Shown here: piece after piece, positions 34,980 through 48,500 of the stretch | How positions within the stretch are numbered: the stretch's first letter is position 1 | How the letters are laid out: every line of letters starts with the position of its first letter | Assembly (NCBI GenBank): GCA_973895155.1 | Contig: OZ316896.1 | Location: forward strand, 22,196,001-22,260,000 | Length of the DNA stretch: 64,000 nt | Reading direction: 5' to 3' | Source: Marsupella aquatica | Taxonomy: Eukaryota > Marchantiophyta | The notes under the pieces: generated by a model | Told to the model about the DNA's origin: nothing | Databases searched by the model: none | What the model saw: only the letters and a program-made list of their open reading frames with translations | Made by a program: the position numbers and the translations under genes

Positions 34980-35510
34980 GTACCACCCTACGTGCAGGAA
35001 CGTGCACCAGCACCACGCCGGTCCCCAACTCAAAGCCCAGGCCACCCCCACACTCGATCCCTCACCGTCGTCCAAGCCCCCAGCCGTTTCGGGGCCGATC
35101 CCGACCGTGCCCGATTGGCAGGCGTGGGGCCCCGGGAGGCTGGGGGGCGAGCAGGGGGCCGTTGGGTGGACTGGCGCGACGGGGTCTGGGGGCGGGGGAG
35201 GGGGAGGGGCGAGACGACGTGACCCCGTGACCCCGTGCGACTGAGCGGACCCAGCCGTGTCCCGGGCGCAGTCAGATCCACGTCGTCCTCGGGCCAGCAC
35301 AACTCCGGCGGTCCGGCCCCGTCGATGAGTGCAGTGCGCGCACTTTCCGTCAGAACGTACACGAACTTTTACCGTCCGATCGAGGCAGGAGCACGCAGGC
35401 AGGCAGGCAGGCAGGCAGGCAGGCAAGAACGATTGGGAACGGAGCAAAATCAAAGCGCTCGGCTCGGAGAGCAGAGTGAAGAGCTCTCGCTGCGGTCACG
35501 CGGGCCGATG
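34980..35510. promoter_or_regulatory. GC- and CpG-rich island upstream of the DNAJC13-like gene
   Basis: About 35,000-35,350 is strikingly GC- and CpG-rich against AT-rich neighbours, and contains CCCCGTGACCCCGTGCGACT and similar sequence. It is followed by a (CAGG)n tract and then a moderately GC-rich stretch up to the start of the large gene at 36,592. The likeliest role is the promoter or unmethylated 5' region of that gene. The overlapping open frames on both strands are what high GC content produces by chance. Confidence 0.4.
35395..35424. repeat. (CAGG)n microsatellite, about seven units
   Basis: Perfect tetranucleotide repeat GCAGGCAGGCAGG... inside the GC-rich island. Confidence 0.95.
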
Positions 35511-36591
35511 ATCGATGAATGAATCAAATAATGAATCATTGGCGCTATGGCTTGTTCGCTCGTTCGACTCTGACAAAGGAAGGTTGTCGACAGGATCAAT
35601 GACAGGATGACTGTCTGATTCCGCAGGGTGGAAAAGAGATCGACGAAATCGATCGAGTTGGTCGCTCGTTTGGTTTGGCTTTCGATCTGTGGTGGAGGAG
35701 AGGAGAGGAGAGGAGTAGGAAAGCGGATCTGCGAAAGGACAAGGAGGGAAAGGCGGGGATGGTATGCGGTAGACGTCATTAAATTACTGCTGTAGGTGTG
35801 TCAATGAATGGAATATACACCGTGGACGGAGGAGATTGGAATGTGAGGGGTTGAGCACGGGAGCGATCGTGAGCAGCACCATCTGCTGCTGGTGTGAGGT
35901 TGATGCAGAAGAAGTCGTCAGCTCCTACAGAGTCCCGTTAAACGGCTTCGCTCGCCGTTCAGAGTCGTCGCGTCTCTCTTTCTCTCTGTGTCCTGGACAA
36001 GTACAGATCGTCTGTCGCGTCGCTGAGGAGGTGTACCAATTTTCCACTTGATGAGGACCTTAGACGAGGCTTGAGGTTCCAGCATTGTGCTCTGTCGCGC
36101 GGCCTTTATTTTTTGGTTTCTCATCGGAGCTGCGTTCTGATTGACGATCTACAGGCAGGGCATTATTATCGCTCTAGGAGGGTAAGGGGGTGCTGAGATT
36201 TATGGTGTGAATTTGAGCGCCTGATCCACTCAGGCGTTTTGTTGTGATCCTTCTGGAGCCAAATGAGAGGTTTTTCATTGTCTCTTATGAGGATACGGAG
36301 CTCAGAGATTCAAAGCAGTGGTGGAGAATTTGTCATCGATCGGTTCTGGACAATTACGTCAGTGAGGGTTGAGAAGTTGATTACGACGACGGACTTCTTC
36401 CCGCCGCAGCCAGGGCATGATACTGTAGCATATGGTTTAAATTCGCGGCAACAGCAGAGAATTATCGTCACCATCATCAATCCGAGTTTTCCTTCGACAA
36501 GTCGTTCAATTTCTGGAGACCGCTAGCTTGAGTAAGCTCTGAATGCACTGCGGAGGACTTCTACGCTATAGCAGCTCGTCAAAGAGTCGGT

Positions 36592-39500
36592 ATGGACCAC
36601 CAGGTTTTCCTGGTCAGGCCCCCCGGCTTGACAAACGTGAGAGGAGCGCCCGCCAGGGGTGTGACGCGGCTCCTTCGAGTGGAGGACCATGGCATCATTT
36701 TGACGAACTTGACACCACATCCAGGGCAGCCGCTGGAGTACAGCTTCGAAAACTTGGCTAATGTCAGAGCTTCAAGCGAAGACAGTAGTGAGCTTTCTGT
36801 TGACTTGCTCGATAGCGGCACGACGCTAAAGTTCTCCACTGAAGCAAGACCTGCTCTTCTCACTGCTCTTCATAACCGACTAGATGAAGTCAACGGCATT
36901 GGTAAGTCAGTGCAATCTTCTGAGCATTTCTAATCTGTTTCACTTATGTCACAAATGCTGACCCGTGCTTCTTTAGTAGAAGTCAGCCACCCTGGCCGAC
37001 TCACTAGCTGGGTAGCCTGGACGCTTGCTTATGTACTTTTGCAGGTATCAGCATTAACAAAAATATCTCAAAAATAATGATTTTCTTCGGACGATGATGC
37101 ATAAATTCTGGTCACGTTCATTCGCCACTCTCCCAAAAATCTTCCGACGATTTATTAAGATCAAAACAGCTCTGATCTCAATTCTCAAGAGATACCATTT
37201 TGCAACGCTGCATTTTAGCGGATGGCTATCGTTCCCACCTTGAATGGAAAGAAATGGTGTCGGCAATCCTTCGTGGACCTCTTGGGCTGGAAGAATCATC
37301 GATTATGCTTAATGTTATGGATCCACTGTAAGTTGCGGTAGCCCGAGGAAATTCACTCACGGCGATCTCACACTACAAGCGTTGAGGGCTGGACGGTACT
37401 TGACACTACAGCGAAGGACCGATATGCTATAAATATTTTCCTGAGGATGGGACTGTGCGTGTGGCATTTTGAAACTGTTCCGATCTTCCCTGCATCAGTA
37501 GACGAGCTCTAGGTCGATTTTTAATCCTGGGGAGGAAGGAGATTATCCAGCGAAAAGACACAATGCAGGTTTCCCGTGGGCGGGGGTTGGGAGATCTGGA
37601 ACATATTGGAGCGGTTTCATTTTTCGAAGGAATTACCTGGAGTTACTCATAAAGTGCAGAAGGGAGGGACTGGACAAAGAAGGCTGTTTAGCAGCTACTG
37701 CTATTGATGCATTAGCTACATTGCCTACAACATTGCGGGAGATCGTTTTGTTGACCTAGAGGAGCTTGAAAGCTCTGCCGAACCTCTTCTATAGCAGTGT
37801 GGAATTTTACTCGCGATTCCTTCAGAAATCCCGCGGTCCTGACATTCTTTTCCCGATGCTATGGCCTCGAGCGCCGGAGCAGCTTTGATCCCAAAGCTGC
37901 CCTTGGAGGGCATTTTTATGTCAGATCTGTGGAAAACATAATTAATGGGATTCTACAATGACGCATTTTATTTCTGACGATGATAGACAGTGTCTTGCAT
38001 CTACCGGTGTAGTGAACTGTTTGTGTGTTCGTGCAGTCTAGATCTCTTTCAATGTCATGGCAAGAAGTAACTTTCAGCTCGAGGTCCGCTGGATGGACTA
38101 GCAGGGTCGGTTGGGGCTCTTCAATTTCCAGAGAGGGGTGCTAGATTTTACTTTGTATTGCAAATAAGTTGTTGAGAAGAGGCTGAATTTGATGGGAGGG
38201 TTGTAGATAATATGATTCCATGATGGATAATATCATTGCGTCTCCTCTCCTTTAACGAGAAAAGTCACTTCGATCTTAATGTTTGCATGAAAGTTCTCCA
38301 CCAGGTCTGGTCGTTAACTTGCATTTGGCAACGTTGACTGCTTCTGCAGGCACTGACTTCTTTCTTCAAAAACATAGTAACCAGCGCGGTGGGCTAGCGG
38401 ACACTGTTCTCCGCGTGCGTAGTGCCTCGCTTGTGAAAATGGTGAGCACTGGAGTCCGGCAAGAAAGACGAAAGGTAATCTTTTTTCTTCAAGACAGCTC
38501 ATTTAGTGCACAAATCTCTCCTACAGGAGAAACTTTGACTATTCTGAAGTTCAGGTAGGTGATGCTATGCCGATCAGTAACAATATTGCCATTCACGTTC
38601 GTAATCTTTCGTGTGTAAGTGGTATGGTGAGGGTGGATACCGGAAGCAATGATTTACAGGAAGCTTCACATCTGTCAGATATCGTCTCATGTCATGAGGG
38701 TGACTGTCGTGCAGGTCAATCCCGCAAAGAAAGTGAATTTCGAGGATATCGTCAAGATGGAAACTCTTATTGATGATGAGCATGTTGCTCTTTTATATCT
38801 CAAATCGAGAGTGATGAGGCTCTCCTTGAAAGATTCTCTTCCTTTCTTACAGGCAGTACAACTCAACATGAAGGTGTGTAGAAAGGCTTTGTAGACCTGG
38901 ATGTCACATTTGAGAACATTAAGAAAGGGTCGGATATTTTAGTACTGTTCGTTTTACAATTTGTTCGTTTGCATTCCGGCTCTGAATAACAATTTTTCGT
39001 TCCGAAGACTGAACAATCTCAATCCTATCTATTTACTAGTGCGTTTGCTCGTATTATTTTGAGCCGAAATCTTGGACAGAAAATTTGGGGTGTCGGGTGT
39101 GCCGTCAGGCGGTCTTTGAATTTTGTAACATTGTTTGATTGACAGATGTGTCTGAGCAAAGAGATGGAAATCGAAAAAATAACGACATCTGACATGGTTG
39201 AGAATGTCGCTGCCTACTTACGGAAAGTTGTAAGTGAAACAAATTTTGTTGACTTGATTGCAAGGGTCCGTTGGGTACATTGCCTCATTTGGTTATGTTC
39301 TTTTGAATTTAACTGTGTGACAAAACTTCATACGTATACAATGGAATGACATCAAATTTGTGTGTTACAATAGAGAGAATCTCCAGTTCTATACGAGTTT
39401 GAAGTTGTGAAACGTCTTGACAACGCCAAGCAAGAGCGGGGGCGCATAATCTGCATCACCAAAGACTACTTTATTGAAAAATCGGGGGATGAGGTGATAG

Positions 39501-42500
39501 GCGTTCACAGGTAGCCAAGCCAGAGACTGCTCCGGTATTTTTCTTTTGGTCATTAGCGTAAGGTTGATGGACTATCAATGACAGTCATGGTAGCTTTCTA
39601 ACATTTTGCGTCTCTGAATTGTACCGTAGTCACAATCACGTCGCATCAGCAGGTGGGATGTGAGAATTGATGAGGCATGGCTTCATGCATGCAGATTAGT
39701 ATCAAGCGTAAAAACGTACAACTTATTCATTCAAATCTTACATGTTTTTCTAATGAGTATTTACAAACTTTTGTTTGACATCGTGTGCAGTCTGAGTGAT
39801 GTTCTAGGTGTAGTTGCCAATGACAAACGTCCCAAAGACGTGATGCTTGAGCTTAAATCATGGAGAGCCACCCAATATCACATTGGGGAGAGGGATAACT
39901 TTATTGCTAGTATGGCCAGTGTGATGAATTCTGGGAAAGGTTCGGAGTTCAGCATTCGCTCGGAGCCTTTTTTTAGCTACACACTTCCTGACAAGTGCCA
40001 TCCAGTCTACAAGGTCAGTAAATGGAGTATTCTAATTTTTGTGTCTTCCGGTTTTCTTCTTGTTGTTTGCTCGTGTTGCATCCCTTGCTTTTGGGTTTAG
40101 GATGAAATCGGAAGTAGTTGACATGCGAATGCTGAGATGCCACTAACATATTGTCTTGGACTGGAGAAAGGATTCTGCATTGCTCGCCCCTTCCTTTCTG
40201 AAATGAACCTGCTAACTGTACATATTTTTTGAAGCAGAGTGAGTGCGAGGCTTATTTTTTGAGTCGTTTCATGACGGTGTATAACAGCAGTAGAGAGCCA
40301 CCTCTCCTGAATGTTTTGCTGAAGGAGTATGCGTGCAACTTAAATGTAAGTTTAGCTGTATTCTGTGCATGTAAGAATGGTTTGCAGTTCTTTTTGGGCT
40401 GTGGCTCGTCCTGACGGCACTATTGCTTTCTGAGCATGTTTGTGAACTGAAGCTTGTCGTAGCTTTCCATAAAGGAGCTGTCCAGTGTATCACCTGAAAG
40501 GATTTCTATGGATATTCTAGGTTGGGGACTCGCAATGCGCAGATCCGAAGGTTTTCCAGGCGGTTACTGATGTCCTAAGGGATTGCCTTGGTAAACCATC
40601 TCTCCCTCCTTTTCATTTCAGAACTGTTTCCATGGTATGATTTGCGAAGTCTCCTGATGGAAATCTAACACCGAGTTGGTCTCCGACCAGGAGGTTCTGG
40701 ACAAGATATTGTCTGCGCAACAACTTGCTGCGTTGTATTGCAAAGACTTCTCGCATCAAAAGTATGTTTTGAAGCAGTTAAACAGATGCCTGATTTTTCA
40801 GCTCTTCTCGTTCTGGTAAGTTCATGTTACAGTAATCTGTTTTCTGTCCCTTTTCCAGGGGTGCCAGGCGTTCCCGTTTTGAGGGATGCTTGCAGCCCGT
40901 TAACCGTATGGATGATGTTTTGACCTCGAATGCATCGTCTTATGCAAGACGACTAATTTTGAGACCGGTCCTTTGACTGATACTGTTGTCATCCTTGACT
41001 CGACAGTGCATGCGATCAGATAGTGCTGTATTGGCGTATCTTGCTACAACCGTTTTCAGAGCAGCCCTGAAGCTGAATTCGGATCAAGGAGGAGACGTGG
41101 GGAATGTCACTAGGGTATGCTTGAAACATTTTCCGGTAAAACTTTGAAGGAGGATTACAGTTCCGGGTATGCTGAGCAATCTGTAGAGGATTTGGCTTAG
41201 GGATTCGCTGGACCAAGAAATCGTTTCTAACCTTCGTCATGTAAACTGCAGCTCGAGTCAGCAAATAAGTTGTCTGTCTTAAGTGCCGACAATTTGCAAC
41301 AACTTGTTTCCCTACTTCACACCAATTCTCTGATTTCGTCTAATGTTCTTCAGGTACTCTGGCCTGCTTAAACTCTGAACTTCAGGTTTCTTTGACCTCG
41401 CATATGTTACTCGCAACTTTGTTTTGTTAAGCTTTGGAATTAATTTTGATCCAGATCCTCCTCCGAAGGACTTTGACTTCGTGGTCAGGATCTGGCCATT
41501 GGACTTATGACGTAATGTAGCCTTATCCGATTTCTTTTGATGTTCAGATTGTGGGTCTACTGGAGATTTTTACTCTAGCATTGAGTTCGCAACCATCTGA
41601 TAGTGAGGCAGGACGGATGTGGATCAAGGTAAATACTAGGACATTGTGGTGTCAGGTGTGCTCGAGCTGATTCTCCCAAATCATAATTTCTTATCTACTC
41701 GTATAAATGGAACATGGTTTTGGCTCACATTGGGAAATTGCGTGGATGCATCAGGCATTCGAGTTTTCAGTCTTGGCTGCGGCTGATGTTCTTTGTACTA
41801 TAAGCAGGTTTCCTAGCGCTGTCGTCTTCCGCAGGTATCTTCTTGTTACACTGTCCTACAAGAAATAAATAATCGAAGCGCTCTGATTCTGCAACATAAA
41901 CGTGAGCCGATGCATACTAGTTACGTCACTGTATTATACCTCTCTAGGAAGCTGACCGTAGAGTTGAAATTGTTCAACTTTCTCCTGACAATTTTGTTAT
42001 TGTGGCCAGTAACTCGGTGTTGTTGAAGGGTCTGCTTACTCAAACATCTCCCGTTACTGCAGGCCATTTGCAAGTACGTTCGCACGAAAGTATGAATTCC
42101 ATTTGCATTTGAAAGACGTTTTGCAAAATTCGAGTGGACTTTGCAGTCTGTTCACGAGACTGAGCTGCTTGCTTCTGATACCTTGGGGTGTGATGTGTAA
42201 CAATCTGTCGCAGAGAGTTTGTCTAGGAAAGTGTGTGGTCCTTCTGCACCTAAAAAACGCTATCTTCTCAAAGAAACAAGAAACAAGAACGTTAAGTGGC
42301 ACACTGGTTTACCTTATGTTGGAAGGTAGTAGAGATGCACGGAAGCTGCTGGAGAATATTCTTCCAAAGGTGGGGTTTATTTCTGTTGGCAAGTATTTAC
42401 TCAAAAGATTTGATTTTACTATTCTTGAAACATCGAATTACAGAATCTAACTTGTCCTTTTTGGTTGAAGGGTGTAATGCTGTTATATGCAACAAAGATC

Positions 42501-45500
42501 ACGGAGCTGTTATTTGCTTCTAAGGTATGAAAATTTGCCGGCGTTCTAGAGAATTTATGGCCAAATGAATTTTGTTCGTATCTAGATGCGCCACCATGCA
42601 TTAGTAGAGGAAACATTTTGTTGTGCACGCTATTCGTTTGAGCCGTTCAATTTCATCATTCGAACAACTAGAGTTTTTCAGTGTGCCTAAAATTTTGATT
42701 TACACATAAGTAGTTGTTTGTGATTTCAGGAAAGGACCCCTAACAAATTCCCTGCATGGATGGAGGTCCTGGAGATGTTGCGTTTGCACACTCTAGAGAC
42801 ACCTGGTTTGGTGTGGAATGACATCAAGAGATCGGAGCTTCAAAAGGTACTCGAGGAACTAAACTGAGGAAATAACGTGGGGTTGTGTATTTGTCACTTT
42901 CTCGTAGATCATTGAACAGAGAACGGAAGTCCACTGAACTTTGTGATCCAAGATACGCAGAATGGTATAGAAAATGTACTGACAGCTGCCATTTTGTTTT
43001 TCTCGTGGCACCAGTTTCTTAAGGATGAGGTGGAAGGATATGAAGTTGCATCAGCAAAGAATCGTGACTTACTGTATAACAGTGCAGATGTGCAGCTGGT
43101 CTACTCGAGTGCGAGTGAGGGTGAAGGTAAGACAAGTTTGTGACGTTTGACATTGTGAGATAAATCAGCTTGAATGCTTGTTGGCTCCTCTTTGGTGAGA
43201 GTCGAATCTAGTTCTTTCCGCTTTCAGTAGATTGCAGCCTTGACGTCAGGGGTGATTGTCTGGGTTCATCAGGGTTGCAATGTGGATCACTCTTGCAGGT
43301 TCTGTCATTGGAGGAATCCACCTGGAACTCCTTGTTGATCATTCCCCTCCTCCAGACAGTCCGAACAGCAATTTCTGGAAGGTAGTAGTGGGTCTATTCA
43401 AAAGCAAGGTTCTTGTGTGTCGTTCGGATGCTTAGCACAAAGACATTTTGCTTGATTTGTTTTTAAAAGTTAATCATAGATAGCCGTAGTTTGAATAGCT
43501 TTTGTGAAACACATTGCCTCAGGGTTTTCCGAGTCCTTTGGGGCACGCGAAGGGACTTCATCATCCCATCCCCCATTTTAATACTGCCAGATCCATCTTG
43601 ACCTGTGATAGGATTCAATTTCAACTGTCAACAAGCAAGGAATTCTGGATTATTGAATTGAGCAAAAGAATTCGGTGCCTTTGGTATCAATCTTCAGTGT
43701 CTATCTTTGTGATCATATTGCTCATTTTGCTGAGGACTCTCCGTGACTGATTGACTTACTGACTGACTTGATCTTGGGCTATGATTTGCTGAGCAGCTGA
43801 AAAATCCTCTATCACTTTTCCAGTCAGTATTCCAGGCCATGGTGCTTGGCTTCACACCTCTATTTGGGCACAGTAGTTTACCGGAGGTTGATCTTCGGCT
43901 GGCAGCACATGCTTTGACGTGGCTGTATGAAAAATACGCAGAGCAAGTTTCCTTTGGCGTTGAGACGTTAAATGTCATTGAGGTATGATAATTTAGATTC
44001 TCTCTTTGCTTTGACCTCTACATAGACTTAAGCTGTTAGTGTTTAGTCTGTCTGATGATGCCTGGGGAGCGGGATGTTTGTCGGTTGTCACATAGCCCCG
44101 GAATATTGAACATGTTTTCAAAGTTGTATCCTGTCAAGTCTGTCGTGGATTTTGCATTTTCAATCAGGTTTGAACATTTCTTCGCTTTGAATGACATAGT
44201 CTATATGCTTATTTATGAAAAACACCTGCTTTTAACAATCTTCCCGCCATTCCCCCACTCCCTTCCTTTTCCTTCCCCTGTGGCGGGCCCTCGTTTTTAA
44301 TTTTATAAGAAAAAAAGCACCCAAGGTTCTTCGGTCGCGTTAGTCCATCACCAAAAGAACTCCTGCGCATGGAAAATGGTCATGAAAATACTATAATTTC
44401 CTTGCAGAAGGATGATTCCTATTGCTTGTCAATTTTATCTGCAGACAGCTGTTGGAATGCTGCGGGAAGTGTATGAAACCGAACATCAGGTGTTCGTCTT
44501 CAAGCTGGTTGTGTTTCTTCTTACTACGGCAGAGTTTGGTGGGCAAGATAATGTACTCCGCTTTATACGAGCAGGGGGTGCGACTGTTGTTGTTCCTTTG
44601 GTCGTTCTTTCACTAGCCAAGGTGAACATGATGCCCTTTCATGGGTTTGAGCTTTGGTCCGGTGAAAGCAAATTTATGTTCCTTTCTTATATCTCAAAAC
44701 TTTTCTCAATCACGTACACCTGAAACTGTTGGTGTTTGTTATATGTAGTGCTGCAAAGAATCACATGCTTTTGAGTGCGACGCGTGGAATTCCAAGGACA
44801 CGAAACTTCGTGGTGCAATTGAAACCATCAAAGTTACTGGTGCCGATGGGGAAACACGGCTCGTACGCATCCCCTCTGGAAGGGCTCGAGAAGTCCTTGA
44901 CAGAGCTGTGCAAGATGGTAGTCTAGACGCCAAAGAGGCAATCAAGTGGCAGGATGAGAAGGTTCCAGATAAGGTCCAGCTGGGCTTGGCTCTGGATCTA
45001 TTGGAAGCTATATTGAGGTATCCTGACAACATAGAGCTGAATGAGATCTGCCCTGAAATTTGTTTGGTTGTTTGTGTCAAGAGTCTCGTTTGCGTATACG
45101 GAAAGGAAATGGGAGGCAGAGCCTATTCATGATGGCTGACAATGATGTTAAATTTTTGTGATACAGGCATTCTGGAAGTGATGGCGATGTAGAGCATTTT
45201 CCACCATCTGCCGTTGTGACTTCTTTGTCCAGGGAGGAGATCTTTTGTCACTTAGTGCAGACTCTTCTGCGTGCAAAAACTCCAGTTCTTGGAAGGTATG
45301 CAACATGCAACTCTAATCTGTCACTGAATACTTTGATCAGAACTGCAACGGCTTTACAACATTTCTGCTCTGCGCATGGTCACAGAATAGTTTCCTTTTG
45401 TGAAAAATTTCCTTTTAAATGGTCTTTCGTGTCTCCTAATATGCTCAAGGAAGAAAGGAGTTGCAGTGATCTGGATTGCAAGGAATTATGTTCGATTGCA

Positions 45501-48500
45501 TATTTTTCTCTTGTTTGCGTACTGAAGATTTTTGAGAGGAGTTTCATGAACATGGGTCATCTTGGTTGACAGGATTTTGGAAATAATCACTGCCTTAGCA
45601 AAGACAAACAAGAGTGCAATGTCGAGGCTTTACAAGATGGGTGCTTTTGAGATCCTTTTGTGGAAGCTTCTGGCAGGGGATGTCGTTGAGAACGATAAAG
45701 TTTTAATTGCAAAGTTCCTGCAGCAGAGTCACCTTCACCAGGTGATTTGCCAATTTATTAAGTGGGGCTGCTGTGAACCTTTTTCATTTTCCCTGATGTC
45801 ATCAATTTTAAGCGACGATCAATGTTTAAGACTCTTTTGTGTGAGAGCCATGTGTTGGTTAGCTGCATTTATGGTTCACGTTGTAGTTGAATGCTTTCGT
45901 CGTTTTCCCAATCAAGTGTTACCGCGGTACTTGGTTAGTTCGTACTGCCACACATCCTGCCTAAATCATAGTATTATTAGATCAGTCTCGCTAAATCATG
46001 ATTGCTTAACAAATCCTGTCTACATTGATGGGCAGGATCTTGACTCCATTCCTAACGGGACAGGGAAGGGTCATGAGCGGGGACACTCACCCTGGGAAGA
46101 CAGCATTCTGCGCCTGTATCTTCCAGAAGGACTGATCTTGAAGCTCATATCAGAGGTTTGAGTCGTTCGTTTTGGCATGGTTCTTCTTGCCCTGGCATCC
46201 ATTGCAACAAACTACTCTTACAGAAAGGTTCTTGAAGCATTTCATTAGTCAATGGCATAGTGTATTAGCTTTAACTGTAAAGTTTTTGAACTTTCACAGG
46301 GGCCACAATCATTCGTTGCACTCATCAATTCTGAACAAGATGCTCCAGAGGTTATTTGGAATGCGGAAATGAGGAAGCTTCTGCTGGAGCATCTTACCAA
46401 CGAGCTAGAGCCGTACGTTAAATTTCGAGCTTCAGATCCCTTGGCGTTGTACATTCATATGCCAAGGTCTCCCTTGGTTTATCCAGAACTTGCTGGTAAC
46501 GACATAATCCAAAAGTTTATGACTTTTTAGTCTTCGACATCTCACTTCGCTTCCATTCGTGTGAGAGCCTACTTTTGAGATGAGCGGCTCGCATGGAAGG
46601 ATCTTGTGTGAACCATAGTCTTTCGTTGGAGCATACTTTTGTGTCAGACAGGGTGCTTGAAGAAAATGTCAGGCATTAACATTTTCCATTATGGTAGCAG
46701 ATTCGGTTTTTGCTGCACCATTTTACTTGCAAAACTTGCTGGATGACAAACGCTTCCCAACATACCAGATCAATGATTCAGTTGGCTTCTTCAACAGCCT
46801 AATGTTGGTGAGTGGTTCTTAATGATCTGTGTTATGGAAGAGAATTTTTTCCATGTTATCTTACGTTTGGTAATAAAGGTTGATGCGGCCTGCTGGCTGG
46901 TAATTTTTTCTCACGTTTCGATTTTCATTTCTTTGCTTTTACTTTCGCCATGACAATATGGTGGGTCTGGTTACTGGCAGGATCTACGGAAATCTCTGGC
47001 AACCGTGTCAAACGGTTCCCCAGCTGGATCTGGCGGAGCCTTGTGGCGTAAGGAGATGCCCCGAATACACCTCTTACTTCAATCTCAGGTCCTACAGTTT
47101 GTTTCCTTAATACGCAGATTTGGCTCTCCTGCTTTGTTATCTGTTGTTCTCAGTTGAATCAAACGATTCATGTATTTTCAACTTTACATGACATGAAGTT
47201 TTGGTGACGTTGTATTCGCGTCTTGTCCTACTTGCAGGCTCTTTTGCTAGAGCGATATCCTCAGCTGGTACTACCTAGTGATCTGGAATCGACAGCGATA
47301 GGTCTTGCCAATCCTGCACTCCGAACTTCGCTTGCTCAAAAGGATGAAGTTCCTCTTAGTGTAACAGAGATTCTTCAACAAACAACTAGAATTCTGAAAA
47401 GATTTTGCTATGTTTGTACCAGGTAAGAACTCTTCTGGCCCCTACATTTGAAGTACAGAATCGACACTGGCAACCTGACTTTGGACAGGATAGGGACTCG
47501 TTGGTTGTGCTGGGAATGAATGAATTTAAAATCCACGGGGAATTAAATGGGTTATACCAAAGGTGGAGCTACTTGTCTTGAGAAACACTGCTTTGGTCTT
47601 AAGCATTACCTCAGCTTCGTGTAAGGATCGCTGGGCGCTGATGCTGTTCACGAATTGATCACGTATCTTCTTGCAGAGAAGGTGAAGTCCCAACTGCTAC
47701 TCTAAATTTTTCTCTCAGCGTGCTGGGACTGGGACCAAAGCTAAAACACGACGTTGAGGAGAACAGCAGTAGTACTTCGAGTCTCGAATCTGCGGTCGCA
47801 GGTTCTCTTTTTGTGCTCGAGCTTGCCTCCTCAACAAGGTAATACAAATACGATACATCCAGTAAATCAAGTTGAAGATCGCAGTGCGTTGGGTCCAATA
47901 GCTGTAGTGAAGTTATTGATCAGTTGTTATGGTTTTCAGGAAAGGGAGGGAGCTTTTGCGGGATGATATTAGATGGAGAAAAGGGTTCTGGTGGGCTATC
48001 TGCACAGCCGCTAGCGATGCTGCAGCTGTTCCCCCAAGAGGCCCTAGCCCAGTCTCCTTTGCTGCCTTGGGTTGTCTTAAGCACTTTGCCGAAGATGAAC
48101 AATTTTGCGATCGTATCATGAAGCAGGTGTGTCTTTGGTTGCGGGAGAACTGTCTTCTCTCTTCTAGTTTGGCACGCGTGACTGCAATCGATTATTGTTA
48201 GAACTGATCAATTTACCATCACTCTGTCGTGAAGTTTAAGTAAGGAAAGGAAATCTCTCTCTCTATATATATATATCGACTTTGAAGTTCATCCTGCTCA
48301 ATAGCTGCACAATAAATTACAAGTCGGTGGCTAACTCATAAGCAAAGACAAGTCCTTGATTTCTACAGCATTTGACCGATGAAAATGAAGTTCACATTCG
48401 TCACGATGGCTTCCATTAACTCTTGGTCCATGTTGGCAGGCTTTGTATATTCCTTTGCTTCTGCTGGCAGTCCCACCTGTTGATGCGGCTGTGAAGGCTC

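Noticed and set aside
34896-35453. Frames of 185 and 110 codons on the minus strand in the GC-rich island
   Set aside because: Several overlapping frames on both strands are open, as expected in GC-rich, stop-poor DNA; no domain.
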